DNA from: Physcomitrium patens
Taxonomy: Eukaryota; Streptophyta; Bryopsida; Funariales; Funariaceae
NCBI RefSeq assembly: GCF_000002425.4
Contig: NC_037262.1
Location: 9,971,968-10,035,967, forward strand
Length of the DNA stretch: 64,000 nt
Direction of reading: 5' to 3'
Both the position numbers and the translations under genes were made by a program. The notes below the pieces were generated by a model, which saw only the letters and a list, made by a program, of their open reading frames with translations, was not told where the DNA came from and searched no databases. Positions 12,020-23,807 of this stretch are shown piece by piece (position 1 is the stretch's first letter; every line of letters begins with the position of its first letter).

Positions 12020-13474
12020 TTCAAAGCAATTCAACTAATGTAGTTAGTTCAAATGGGCTTCATTTCTTTCTTGTATACATGCTTCTATGTCACAACAACT
12101 CTATATACTCCAGAAGTCCGTCTTGCTTGATGATGCAAAAAAAAAAAATCTAAAATACATGAAAGAAGATCTCTCAAACTATTATACTCTAATTTATACT
12201 TGTATCCCCTCTTGTGCCATACACCTTAAGTTCTTCTCTAAGCTTCAAATTAAATGCAATCTCAAGCTCAAAGACTAGTCTACAACATCACAATCTCTTT
12301 ACAAAATCAACAACTCTAATAAAAATCCTCTAAATTTCCTTTGCCATACTTTATTAAAAATCCACATTAGTAACAACTTGTCAAATCCCTCAAAACCAAC
12401 TTATGCAAGCATCAAACAAGGCCCAAATTAAGCATCTATATCACAACGTGTGAATTAAGGAGCACAAATATTAATTGGCAATAATAGCTTTGACACTACT
12501 TGAATTCCAACTTGGTATAATTTGAATCCAAAGAAGGCTAGAATATCTATGGCTAATTTTGGATTTTAAGTAAGTAACCAAAACATACTTGCTTGTAATA
12601 ACTTTGAATATAGTATTAGTTGAAATCTAAAATTCCAATCTAAAATAAGAAAAGCCTATTTCATAGTCTTACTAATTATTATCACTATTATAATCATAAG
12701 ATTACTAAAAATTAGGCTAAGATTTGACTGACTAATGTATATCTTCTATATACAACAATAGGATATGACCAACCTATGATAGTAAACAAAGCAAAATAAA
12801 ACACACAATTCTCAAATTTTTAGACTCTATACTAAGATTGATGGCGCATCAAAGTTGATCCTGCATTGCTTTTCTTCCATCTTAAGAAGAAAAGTTTTAA
12901 TCTAAGATTCATCTCCACCCTTTAAGTTCAATCTGCATATGTTGCCTCTACCTTCTATATATTATCTTATTATATATAGATTATTAATCCACCTATGGTG
13001 AGAGCTTGCTGCCATGAAGATAGTCCCATTGATTGATAGGAATATCAAAAGTGCTAATACTTGAATTTGGCACGTTATAAAATTATAATTGTATAATGAA
13101 TGTTAAATTACAAGAACTAAAATAGAATTGTAATCAAATAGTACAAGAAAATAAAGATATTTTGGATTAAAAATACAATGAGCATACATTAATTTTAAGA
13201 ATCATAAGCATTAATTGAACCCAGTTTACTTATGAGTCTGTGCTCATGTTACAATTTTTGAATGGCATAATTATTATTTTTGATATTTATACTTTACAAT
13301 TTGTGCAAAAGTCAAGGATTTACTGTAATATCTCGAAATAGAAAGATGGGACTTATTTGAATGTTTAAAATTATTTTGTATTATTCAAAGCTTTTGTTTT
13401 GATCCTAAGGTCTTTCATAGGACTATACAAGTAGAAATAAAGAATTTTTTGTTTGGAATATTTATTGTTTATAT
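8901..13474. other. AT-rich decayed region, no gene called
   Basis: About 4.5 kb with stops in all frames. An (AT)n microsatellite lies at about 11975-12016. Weak open frames (for example 10271-10558 minus) have no convincing domain. It is probably old retrotransposon sequence, part of it perhaps a continuation of the family C copy at 8118. Confidence 0.45.
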
Positions 13475-14555
13475 ACTACATATTGTTGTGTTATATGAAA
13501 CTGTACTTGATAATGCATTGAGTACCTAATTATAAAAAGTAAATAGGAATTTGAACAAAAAGGTTCTAAAAAATTTAATAAAATCTTAAATAAACTCCAA
13601 TTAAACCTTAAAAATTATAATTAAATTTTGATCAAATTTAAAAGAATTTTTAAAGAAATTAAAAAAATAAAGAAATTATAAAATAATTATAAAGATATCA
13701 AAAATAGAAACTATAAAATAATAAAGAATCTTTTTAAATATTAAAAATATAAATTTTAAGTAAATTATATCAAATCCTAATAAAATCCTAATAAATCCTA
13801 AAAAAAATTAATAAAAAATTAATAAATTCTAATATAATTCTAATATTTTTTTTATAAAAAAATATAATAAAATCCTAAATAAATCTAAATAAATCTAAAT
13901 AAATCTAAATAAATCTTTAATAAATCTTAACCAATCTCTACAGCTATTTAAAAATTTCAATGGCTATTAATTGAATTATTAGTTTTAATTAAAATTTTAC
14001 TTATATTTCAATCCATAAGTATGTAACAAGCACAAATATTTTGAAAAAAATCTAAGTCATGAATTGAGACAAAGAGCTCCTAAAACCCTTAGATATTGGT
14101 CCCTTTAATTTTCCTACCTAAATATTGATCTTTCAACAACAATAGATCTTTGTTGAATCATTCAATTTCTCTCTGATTTTACAAATGTGTAAATACTAAA
14201 ATCTAATATGCTCTCAAAAATTAATGCTTTTACCAAAGAAGTAAGCTTCTTAAGTTCATAAAAGACTTCATTGATCCTAAAATTTAAATATCTAAATCTT
14301 TAATCTAATAAAACTCTCATATCTTTTAATTCGACCATTCAATTAACCTCAAATTTGTAAATTATTTTTAAAACAAGTACAATAACAAAATTAAAAAATT
14401 TTACCTATAAATTTACTACAAAATTTATAATTTTTAAAAATATATAAGCATATTTTTATTTCTTAAAATCTAAAATCTTTAAATACAAATTTTATTTTAA
14501 AAGCTTTTAAGAACTCAACAAACATCCAAATCACTTAAAATTAATGCTAAAAAAA
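13475..14555 (+). repeat. Family C repeat, left part (interrupted by element 0)
   Basis: Begins with the family C start block and continues into the AAATCCTAAT-type array (about 13560-13940). Its last 30 bases match 50705-50735 of the uninterrupted copy at 49705-50995. The match resumes at 31670, beyond element 0, so this copy was split by that insertion. Confidence 0.7.
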
Positions 14556-15017
14556 TATTAGTGACTATATATAAGACAAGGATTTAAGACCAAGAAATAG
14601 AGACAGTTTGACATTAGAATAATAATTGGATATAAGGCAAGAAGGTCCTAGTTAGATCATAAGAAGTGAATTTTCGAGATTGAGGATCCCCTTAGCCTCG
14701 ATTCTTATATATACTAGATTCTAGGAGGCTTCTTAAAAAGTTTTCATAAGGCTTGGCAACAAAGCAAGCCTAGGATCTTTCTTTGATAACTTCTTAAATC
14801 ATCTAAAGCCTCCTAGAACCTTCCAAGATCTCCTATGACCTTCTAGAACTTTCTTAGAATCTTTTGGAACCTTTTGGAACCTTCTTAAAATCTATTAGAA
14901 TCTTTTAGAATCTTTTGGAATCTTTTAAAATCTTCTAGGATCTATAAGAATCTTTTTAGAACCTTCTAAAACCTCCTAAAATCTTCTTGAACCTTCTTCA
15001 ATTGTATGTCTATGACA
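14556..15017 (-). repeat. Element 0 3' LTR
   Basis: 462 bp, pairs with 31218-31669. In element orientation it starts TGTCA and contains repeated GAAGGTTC and TTTTAGAA-type units at about 5-bp spacing, then a TATA-like run (complement of 14708-14716) before the ATCGAGGC block also seen in element 2. The array looks like a decayed version of the heat-shock-element array of element 2. Confidence 0.82.
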
Positions 15018-15059
15018 TCACCTCTTCCTCTAACTTTGAGGTCTCCGAGAAGCAATGTT

Positions 15060-15419
15060 GCTACAAATCAGTATATGCACAAGAAGTTAAAGACCTATCG
15101 CATGATATCTACTATATATTCCCATTTTTTTTTACGAGGCAAATAGTTCATAGGCCCTTGTAGCTATCCATAGTGCCTCAAGCCTTCTACTTATGATCCA
15201 ACATGAACTTTGGTATTTTTGTTATGGAATTGTCTTGCAAACACTCCTTTTGGACATCCTTCATAGGAAAGTTCTACCTCAAACATAATTACCAATGACC
15301 TATTACTGGATATCCTTCGACGTCTTCATGATTTAGGTCGCTTTTCATCTTAGGATTACTTCCAAGAACTACTTAATTGAGATGATATGATCGATAGGTT
15401 GTCTATCTTGACTATCTAT
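15060..15419 (-). pseudogene. Element 0 ORF3 relic
   Basis: Between the chromodomain relic and the 3' LTR, the minus strand encodes a decayed protein clearly related to ORF3 of element 2. Shared blocks are SNRSLVI-FE, GVFA-QFHN, VEG--HY and LQGPMNYLPR (HYRLLQGSMNHLPR in element 2). The start codon region reads ATA where element 2 has ATG, and several stops and at least one frame change break it. Its presence in a third copy shows that ORF3 was part of the ancestral element, not a chance frame. Function unknown. Confidence 0.72.
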
Positions 15420-16582
15420 ATCACATAAAATAGACAAGACCAAAAAAATATAAATAGGCTATGGTCGTGAACTTGAACTATTGACTTATATTGTTCTAAA
15501 TATTTGAAAAAATTGCCTCTTTAGAAGTTGTATCCTTTCTTTTTTTATGAAGTGAAGAACTAAGAATCTTTATGGTGAAGCCATCTTACTAAGCTACTGT
15601 TCTTTATTTTGCTACTTTTGGTCTAGATGGATGTCATCAATGGAACTTTTGAACCTTCATTTGTATATTTACAAGGTTGCCAATTGATTTCCACGTGTAA
15701 TTTTTGATATCATATCCGCACTAATGGATTAAATATTCAAGCCTTCCATGTCTTATTTTTGAATCTAATATCTCTTCTACTTCAAATTCAAGATGATCAT
15801 TGATTTCAATCATAGAAGGTAGTAGTTATCTTCAACTCGATATATTCAATTATTTATATCTTTTCAAAAGTGAAACATGAAAGACTAGATGAATCTTCAT
15901 GCATGAAGATAACTCTAAGCAATAAGTTACATTATTGATTTATTTTTGAATCACAAATGGTCTCAACCTTCAGTGATCCAACTTATCACATGATCTATTG
16001 GTTTTCATATTACACCGAAGAATCCACGCTTTGTTATGAACTTGGAATGGAAGATGTTTTTTCTTCAATTTATCCGCCAGTAGCTTATAACATTGTTGAG
16101 CCTTTTTTAAGTAAGTCTTCATGGTTGCTTGAAGTTAGGCCATCTTCGTAGCAAATTCTGCCAACGACAAATATTAGATTTGTCAACTTTCAAGGCTCTA
16201 TCATATCCAACTTTGGATGGTGATTTTACTTTAAGTAGAATAGCATTTGTTGTGTAGATGCATGGATTGTATTATTATATGCAAACTCCATCAATGACAA
16301 ATAGGAAGTCTAATCATCTTCTTCATAGTTGATGGTATATCTCAAATATTTCTCAAGAATTTGGTTGACCTACTCCATTTGGCCATCAATTTGAAGGTGG
16401 AAGGCAGAAAAAAGATTGATGTCAACCTTAAGAATCTTGAAGACTGCCTTCTAAAACTTTGATAAAAATTATGGCCTATAATATGACATAATATCATTTG
16501 GTAACTTGTGATAACGATAGATATTATTAATAAAGAGTCTTACCATCTGGTTCAAGGTAGGAATGTTTTCATACTGTACTTG
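15420..16582 (-). pseudogene. Element 0 integrase and chromodomain relic
   Basis: The minus strand carries the 3' part of pol in decayed form. At about 15640-15700 the chromodomain end is visible (YTWKSIGNLVN, compare TWEP-ENL in element 2). At about 16300-16560 the integrase core can be followed: the stretch around the catalytic Glu (DGQ-E-VNQ-LE-YLR, with changes) and the YRYHGL segment. Many stops and AT-shifted codons; not functional. The homology stops near 16575, where the family D repeat begins; the part up to the end of RNase H (about 680 bp in intact copies) is missing. Confidence 0.72.
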
Positions 16583-17592
16583 CTTATAATATATAAAAAA
16601 CTAATTAAAACATATATTATGATTGTAAGTCTTGATGTAGATTAGAGTGGTTAATAAATAAATTCAAAGAAATTTGATATAAAAAAATTTATTTGGAGGT
16701 TTATCTATTTTGACTATAGTGTTTATATTATGTAGAATTTAGATATTTAGTATAAAGTTTTAGAAGAGATTAAAGCCTAAAGATAAAAATTTAAACAAGT
16801 AAGAGGCTTATTGACAAAGAAGAAAACAAGGCATGGTTGGATGATGGCAAGGGATGGAGATCTTCATCCCTATTGGTCAAAGGCCATATCCAATGGGCTT
16901 CAAGCAGACTACTGAAGGCCTTATTAAGGATTAGGGTTTTGTTTTGGATATAATTTTAATTTTAGAAGCTAAAAACAATAAGTTTAGGTTTTTGGATAAA
17001 GACTGGATGCAAACTTTGTATGAAGGAGTTATTGGCACTCAAAGTTAAGGTATTATTTTCATATCAAATGTCACTCTTTGAAGCATAACATACATTTAAG
17101 GAGAGTAACAAAGGATCAACAACTTGGATTGAAGAGAGGACTTTCTCAACTATACTTTTTATATACTATTTGATGAATTTGAAGTTCAAATGAAGAAGTA
17201 ATTGAAAGTTGAAGTTAGTGCATTCAAATCAAAAGTAGTAAGTAAGTGATTTTATTCATAGTAATGGTTGGAGTCATATCTTGAGTTTTTGGACAAATTT
17301 CTAACTCAAATCTTTTAAAGAAGCTAGATTATTGTATTAAAAAGCTATGTATATAAATTTTGTAGCATTTAAGTACTTAATTTGTGAGATATAAAGAAAA
17401 TTATATACAAGTGTATAAAAACTAGGATTTGAAGCTATTATTAGGATTTAGTGATATCTTAAGATCCATAATAAATTTATAATTGAAATTCATTGTGATA
17501 GTTGTTAGAAGTACATCAATACTTCATGTAAAATTTGAGTATGTTTAAACAGTCTAATTGGAAGATATGAATTGTTGAAGTTTGGGAGTAAT
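16583..17592 (-). repeat. Family D LTR-like repeat, left part (interrupted by element 1)
   Basis: Matches 40515-41749 directly and 34980-35545 and 44640-45629 in reverse complement. The match is interrupted by element 1 at 17592 and resumes at 30265. It shows no coding sequence. Edges are approximate; it is probably a solo LTR inside element 0. Confidence 0.65.
17588..17592. repeat. Target site duplication of element 1, left copy
   Basis: GTAAT, repeated exactly at 30265-30269 on the other side of element 1. Confidence 0.88.
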
Positions 17593-18147
17593 TGTCAAGG
17601 ACAAGAACTCGATGAAAAAACAATCCAGATAAGTGAGTCTTCACTCAAAAAAAGATAACAATAATTAAGTATGTATATTGAAAGAGAAACTAGAATGGCT
17701 ATTGCCAAAAGACAAGAAAACTAGAGACCCTCGAAACTAGATTAGAAACAAGAAAAGAGTTAACAAGAATGAAGAAGGCTTCACTCTTGTCTCTATATAT
17801 ATACTATTTAACTAGGGGCTACGTGGTGACGTTCTATAGGACCTTCAATATGTGTTGACTTTATAGGACACATGCCTTGACTTACAAGGCAAATTTTTCT
17901 ATGTGTGTGCTACATAGTTAATTTGATCTTCAAGCTAACAACATGTGTGGCACATGGCCAACTTGTTGACCACATTTCTAAACCAAAAAGTCAATTAAAG
18001 ACACCTATGAAGTCAAAGTAATGTCTATGAAGCTTCTAGGAAGCTTCTATATTAATTACTATAGAATTAACTTACTTTTATCTACTATTACTTACTTCTA
18101 TCTATTTGTATATGTAATTACTAGCTTACATGAGTATGTCCGTGATA
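17593..18147 (-). repeat. Element 1 3' LTR
   Basis: 555 bp, very similar to 29712-30264. In element orientation it begins TATCACGG, where the partner LTR begins TGTCACGG (a G-to-A change of the terminal TG), and ends TTGACA. Confidence 0.92.
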
Positions 18148-18150
18148 TTA

Positions 18151-18161
18151 CCCTCCCTTCT
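18151..18161 (-). promoter_or_regulatory. Element 1 polypurine tract
   Basis: On the minus strand AGAAGGGAGGG lies just before the 3' LTR, the expected plus-strand primer site for reverse transcription. Confidence 0.75.
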
Positions 18162-18239
18162 AGAGAAGAGTTCCACGAAGAGCGATCATCATATGTTGAG
18201 GAAATCTATGATGCGACAAATTGTATTCGCTACATACTA

Positions 18240-18611
18240 TCATCTTTGTTCTCTTTGAAGATGATTGATAGGGCCTCTCAACCATTGGTAGTGTCCCATA
18301 CTAGGGTGGGAAGACCACCCAGTTATTTGATCATTATTGAGGCCTTCATAACTTCCTTCGTATAGAACATTTGGAACACCATCAGGAGTTGTTCCTACCT
18401 CTAGTAAAATCACCAAACGTCGGGAGTCCCTTCCCAAATTGTGATACCAAACGCATTGTATCTCGCCATCTATTCGAGGAAGAACATGTCGTTCTTGAAG
18501 ATCTTCATCTCGATTTCGTCATCTTGAAGGTTGTGACAATCGTAATGTCTCATCCAATAAGTCAATAAATGAAGGCTCTTGAGTCGAATCCACTAATTGT
18601 TGGTTCTCCAT
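18240..18611 (-). pseudogene. Element 1 ORF3: conserved small ORF between pol and 3' LTR
   Basis: ATG at 18609-18611; a frame of about 123 codons on the minus strand with one internal TGA (after SQPSR) and ending at 18240. It shares an ordered set of residues with ORF3 of element 2: SQ-S, RDE-L, R-LVI--E, DG, WS, HY--L-G--NHL-REQ. By eye about a third of some 60 aligned residues are identical, although the two elements belong to different LTR families. The N-terminal third is polar and Arg-rich, the rest mixed. No membrane span, zinc motif or known domain is recognised. It lies downstream of the chromodomain end (about 18706) in its own frame, so it is not the tail of pol. Function unknown. 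Confidence 0.65.
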
Positions 18612-18705
18612 CTCCTAAACGTCACAACTACAAAGAAGCTACAAACAAGGATTGAAAATAGAATGTTATCTTGCCTAGATGTTGTTTCTTGAATAAAGAA
18701 GATTT

Positions 18706-21700
18706 TCATCTTGATTTTGATAGATGTCGTCGATGAAAAGCCTCCACCGCCTTTGCTGTATTTGCAAGATTCTTTATTGGCTCCCATTTGCATTCACTAA
18801 TACCATATCCACGCCAATGGACAAGATATTCTAATTTATTTCGACGTCGCCTTGAATCTAAGACTTCTTCTACTTCAAACTCTTCATTATTGTCCACTTC
18901 TATAGGAAGAGGTGGAGCTTGTCGTCTTCTTGGTATGTCCACTGTCTTGTATGGTTCAAGAAGAAACATGTGGAATACTGGATGGATTTTCATTGACTCC
19001 GGTAGATGTAAACGATATGCAACTGGATTGATTTGTGTAGAAATAAAAAATGGTCCCAACTTTCGATAGTCCAACTTGTCACAAGGACGAGTGGTCTTGA
19101 TATTGCGGCAAAGTAGCCATACCTTATCACCCAAGAGGAATGGTGGTTGTTCCTTTTGATAGACATCCGCATTGACCTTTTCTTATTCTTCAGCCTCTTT
19201 TAACTGCGCCTTCATCGTTGCATGTAGCTTTGATAAATGAATCGCCAAATCTTTTGCAGCAGGATTATCAACTTTTGAAAAGTCAAAAGTATCAAGTCGT
19301 GGATGATAACCATAATTAGCAAAGAAAGGTGTTTGTTTTGTAGAAGAATGGACCGTGTTATTGTAAACAAACTCTGCTAATGGCAAAAGAGTTGTCCAAT
19401 CATCTTGTTGGTAGTTAATGGTACATCTTAAATATTGCTCCAAAACTTGATTAACACGCTCCGTTTGTCCATCAGTTTGAGGATGGAATATCGAAGATAG
19501 TTTTATATCCACTTTTAGAATCTTGAAAAGAGTCCGCCAAAATCTTGATACAAATTGAGTTCCCCTATCTAATATAATATCCTTGCGTAATCCATGATAG
19601 CGATAGATATTGTCAAGAAAGAGCTTAGCTATTTCCTCACCTGTGATAGATTTTGTACATGGTACAAAATGTGCCATCTTGGTAAAACAATCTACTATCA
19701 TGAATATAGAGTCATAAGAACCTGAGATTGGAAGATCCGTGATGAAGTCCATAGAAATAGAAGACCATGGTTGTTATGGAATGGATAATGGCTGAAGAAG
19801 TCTAAAAGGTCGATGATGAGGAATTTTTGATCTTGAGCAAACATCACATGATTGTACAAAATCTTTGACTGCCTTCCACATTTGAGGCCACCAAAAATCT
19901 TTAGATATCAGCTCCAAAGTCTTATTATATCCAAAATGTCTTGCTGCTGGGAAGTAATGACAAGCTTGAAGAATACGTAAACGTGCGTCTCCTTCTGGAA
20001 CATATACACGTCCTTCGAAATAGAGTAGGTTGTTCTTGAATTCAAATTTAGAGGGATCATTAGATTTAGAAGAATTATTCTTGATATCATGAATAAGAGG
20101 GTCTGAATACATACTTAACTGGACTTGCTTAAGAAAAGTTAAATCAACAGTCAATGTTGATTTTATTGCTCGAAGATGAAATTGCTCCGGCTTCAAGAGA
20201 ATAGTTTTTTATTGCTCAAAAGTTGCATCTCCTTCTTTTGGTCCAAGATAAGAACGTCTAGACAAGGCATCAGACAAACCTTGTTGTTTTCTTGGCCGAT
20301 AAGTGATATGAACTCGAATCTTGATAAAGACATACTCCAACGAGCTTGACGACGATTTAATACGAGTGTTGACATAAAATATTCGAGGTTCTTATGATCC
20401 GTGTACATGGTGACTGGAGTAGAAGTGCCTTCTAGATAATGATGCCATTCTTGAAAAGAATCCATAATTGCAAGAAGTTCTTTGTCATGGATCTCATAAT
20501 TGATTTCAGCTGCTGAGAATTTTCTTAAATGAAAGGCTTCTGGATGAAGTTTGTCATCTGTTCCCATTTGTGATAAAACCGCACCTAGAGCAAAGTCTGA
20601 TGCATCTGTTTCCATAAAGAATGCTTTGGAAAAATCAACACGATAAAAGATTGGTGCAGAAATAAATGTTGTCTTTAAAGATTCAAAAGCAACTTCCGCT
20701 TCTTGATTCCATTGAAGTTTGTCTTTACAAGTCAAACGTGTAAGTCGAGCTGCAACTCGAGAGAAGTCTTTGATGAAGATCTAATAGTAGTTGGCAAATT
20801 CCAAAAAATATTAGAGATCTCTTACCGTTTTTGAGATCTTCCAATTTATAATAGTTTGAACTTTCTTAAGATCCATCATAAGTCCATCATTTGAAATGAT
20901 GTAACCTAAGAAATCGACTTGAGTAGTGTAGAATATATACTTTTCTATCTTAGCATAGAGTCCTGCATCTCTTAATTTTTGTAACACACGATGAACATGA
21001 AGTTCATGTTCTTCTGAATTCTTAGAATAGATCAATATGTCGTCTAGATAACATACCACAAAATAGTCCAAAAACTCTCAAAAAACATCATTCATTAGAT
21101 GTTGAAAAGCTACTGGTTCATTTATAAGTCCAAAAGACATGACGTTGTATTCAAAATGTCCATACCTAGTTCAAAACGTAGTCTTCCATTCATCTTCTTC
21201 TTTGATGCGTACTAGATTGTATGCTCCCCGAAGATCTATTTTTGTATAGATCTTAGCTTGATTCAGTTGATCAAGAAGTCCAGATATTAAAGGTAGTGGA
21301 TACCTGTTTTTGATGGTAATCTTGTTGAGTCCTTGATAATCAACACACATCCGCAATGATCCATCTTTTTTTTTCACAAATAGAATTGGAGCTCTTGCTG
21401 GAGATTTAGAATGGCGTATGAAATTTTTGGCTAGATTTTCTTCAATATACTCCTTGAGTTCAGTCAACTCATTTTGTGATAAACTGTAGATTGGTCCGAA
21501 TGGCGGTTGTGCTCCTTCTTGAAGGTCAATTGAGCAATCATAGGGATGATGTTTCAGGAGTATATCCACATTCTTTTTTTTGAATACATCTTGAAATTCT
21601 TGATATTGGCTTGAAATGCCACTTGAAGTCTTTTCACCAGTAGGAACAAGTGTGGCATAAATAATATATGGTAATTCTTTCATAGCAGCATGTAAGAAAG

Positions 21701-22130
21701 CTTTTGCACCTATAAATATGGTTTTAATTAAAGTGGACTTATGACTCTCTATTTGATTAACTACATTGTTAGCTATACTTTTAGAGAAAGTAAGAATTTG
21801 GGAAATTCAATCTATTTGAGGGTTGTATTTTTCTAACCACGATAAATCTAAAATGACTGAATTAGAGGGAGATCTAATGATATTAAATACTACAAAACTA
21901 TTATGACCATTGATTATTACTTCTATAGGAAGGGTTTCGTGAGTAATATCTCTAGAAGACAATGGACGACCATCTATGACTTCTACATGAACAGGTTTAG
22001 TTTTCTTTACTAAAGATATGCTATATCTTTTAGTAAATTCTTCATCTAAAAACACGTTGAGGCTCCCGAATCTAATAAGGCAAAGACTTTGTAATGTGTA
22101 GGTCCTAAAATAATATTTAATATAAAACAA
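18706..22130 (-). pseudogene. Element 1 pol: protease-RT-RNase H-integrase-chromodomain, broken
   Basis: Polyprotein for copying and inserting the element. On the minus strand in order: protease (21807-22130; in decayed form), RT (about 20850-21650, [14 protein letters not shown] and YLDDIL), RNase H (about 20300-20730, METDASDFALG), integrase zinc region (about 19820-19980, ending CDVCSRSK), integrase core with DRGTQFVSRFW and TDGQTERVNQ (19200-19760), GPF module, and chromodomain (about 18715-18860, EYLVHWRGYGISECKWEP). Breaks: TGA near 21820, TGA near 21170, TAG near 20783, TAA near 20810, TAA near 20196, TAA near 19770 and TAA near 19180, plus a 1-bp deletion near 20308. Compared with element 3, six of the seven stops are single or double C-to-T or G-to-A changes (CAA, CGA, CGG or TGG to stop). 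Not functional. Confidence 0.92.
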
Positions 22131-22197
22131 GGAGAGGGCTCTGAGGAGAGAATAGGACCTTTACTAGATGTTGTGCAAGGTTCCAATCACACAGTCC

Positions 22198-23032
22198 TTA
22201 TTGTATCTGGACAAACTCGTTTTCTAAAATATTATCTTCTTTCACAGCCATACTCTTCATTTTGTGATTGTGTCATTTCTTTGGACAATGTTAAGCAGTG
22301 TGCTTTGGTTCTCCACAATATAAACATAATCTTTCTTAATGAAGACAAGTCTTCTCTTGCTCAGTAAGAGGTTTGAAATGTAGTGCATCAATTTGCATAT
22401 CCTCTACTTCCGAATGTATGTGTTGAAGAGGTGTTGGTATTACCATTGAATTATAGTAACGTTGAGGTCCACTTATACGGTTTTCACATCAAAATTTAAA
22501 AAGACGATTATCGCACTTCATAGCAAAGTCAATTTCTTGACTCAATGTTTGAGGATCAGGTAAGTTGAGCATTAATTTTTTTACCTCATATTATAATCTA
22601 TAGAAAAATTGGCTAATAAGTGCAACATCAGCCTATTTGATATCAGTTGCAAGTTATCAAAATTGTGAAGCATACAACATTACTGATCGATTGTCTTGTC
22701 GTAAAATATGGATGTTATTGGTTGCAACACGAACTGCATCATGTTCTCCATACATGGATCAAAACTCCACTAGAAAAGCCTCTAGATTATTCAATATTGG
22801 ATCTCGTCATTTAAAAAAAGATGAAAACCACGATAGTGCTGAACCTGAAAGAAGTGCATCAATGAATCTAACTTGCGATCTTGGAGTTGGATAGCTTTGG
22901 GGTTGAAGTTCAATCACAAGTTGTACTTAATTGATAAATCCTCGAAACTTAGATCTGGTGCCATCAAACTTCTCGGATAGGACAATTCTTGATTCTCTAA
23001 CACTGGAAGGGCGTTCCACCATAGTAAAAAGG
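22198..23032 (-). pseudogene. Element 1 gag, 3' part
   Basis: Continues the gag interrupted by element 2. On the minus strand it encodes the capsid-like block (EKFDGTRSKFRGFI near 22960) and runs to the gag stop TAA at 22198-22200. Six codons plus the pair GAA AAC (22219-22224) precede the stop, the same arrangement as in elements 2 and 3. The nucleocapsid zinc-knuckle region near 22310-22360 is damaged. Several stops interrupt it. Confidence 0.82.
23028..23032. repeat. Target site duplication of element 2, left copy
   Basis: AAAGG, repeated exactly at 29322-29326; it marks the insertion of element 2 into gag of element 1. Confidence 0.9.
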
Positions 23033-23052
23033 TATTAGGGACATATTCCTTA

Positions 23053-23348
23053 GAACTTTCTAGAGAGAAGTTTCTAGAAGCTTCTAGAAAACAAGCCTCT
23101 GGAACCTTCTAGAAGAGAAGCCTCTGGAATCTTTTAGAAAGAAGTTTCTAGAAGCTTCTAGAAAGGAAGTCTCTGGAACCTTCTAGAAGAGAAGTTTCTA
23201 GAAGCTTCTAGAAAGGAATCCCCTGGAACTTTCTAGAAGCTTCCTAGTTAATAGAAGTAGCTCGAGAAGTTTCTAGAACCTTCTAGAAAGGAAGCCTCTG
23301 GAACCTTTTAGAAGCTTCCTAGTTAATAGAAGTAGCTCGAGAAGCTTC
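23053..23348 (+). promoter_or_regulatory. Array of heat-shock-element-like GAA/TTC repeats in the 5' LTR
   Basis: Heat shock factors bind inverted nGAAn units at 5-bp spacing. Seen here: perfect five-unit runs (GAA-nn-TTC-nn-GAA-nn-TTC-nn-GAA) at 23067-23089, 23141-23163, 23191-23213 and 23266-23288; a perfect four-unit run at 23226-23243; perfect three-unit runs at 23102-23114 and 23176-23188; imperfect ones at 23053-23065 and 23301-23318. All lie within 300 bp upstream of the TATA box at 23360. The 3' LTR has the equivalent array at about 28847-29142. Heat-driven transcription is an inference from the motif. Confidence 0.8.
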
Positions 23349-23359
23349 CTAAGTAGGAG

Positions 23360-23367
23360 TATATATA
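23360..23367 (+). promoter_or_regulatory. TATA box of element 2 5' LTR
   Basis: TATATATA just downstream of the heat-shock-element-like array; transcription would start about 25-35 bp further on. The same motif is at 29154-29161 in the 3' LTR. Confidence 0.7.
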
Positions 23368-23554
23368 GGGATCGAGGCTGAAGAGTTTTTCAATCTCGAC
23401 AACACAACTCATGGAGTTCTAGCTCACCTTTCTGGTGTTGTTCTTGTACTCATCTGTTTAATCTAGTTCTGCCACTTCTTTTTGAACTTCTTGTTAGATT
23501 TCAAGTCTGTATTTTGTGTCCGTGACAGTTTGTCAAGACTACACTAACTTGAGA

Positions 23555-23563
23555 TATCAGAGC
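23555..23563 (+). promoter_or_regulatory. Primer-binding-site-like TATCAGAGC of element 2
   Basis: TATCAGAGC is the core of the usual plant LTR-element PBS complementary to initiator Met tRNA. It lies 27 nt inside the LTR end instead of directly beside it. The same offset core is seen in element 1 (29680-29690 minus) and element 3 (59249-59257). Confidence 0.6.
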
Positions 23564-23807
23564 TAGTTCTTTCTTAGTAGAGTGTGGATTACCCCTCTAC
23601 TTGAAGGTATACTAGCATTTTTTAGAGGTTGTGGATTACCCTCCTCTAAACTGATACTTCTTCTGTTACAATATTGGAGTTTTATTCTTCTTGGAGAGAG
23701 TGGATTACCCCTCTTCTTGAAATTCTTAAGGCATTTTATAGGTTGTGGATTACCCTCCTATAAACCAATATTGCCTCTTATAGGGTCATTTTTGTCCTTT
23801 TTTTAGA

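Larger units (their letters stand above)
23033..23527 (+). repeat. Element 2 5' LTR
   Basis: 495 bp, begins TATTAGGGAC (partner: TGTTAGGGAC) and ends CCGTGACA. It contains the heat-shock-element-like array and a TATA box. Confidence 0.95.
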
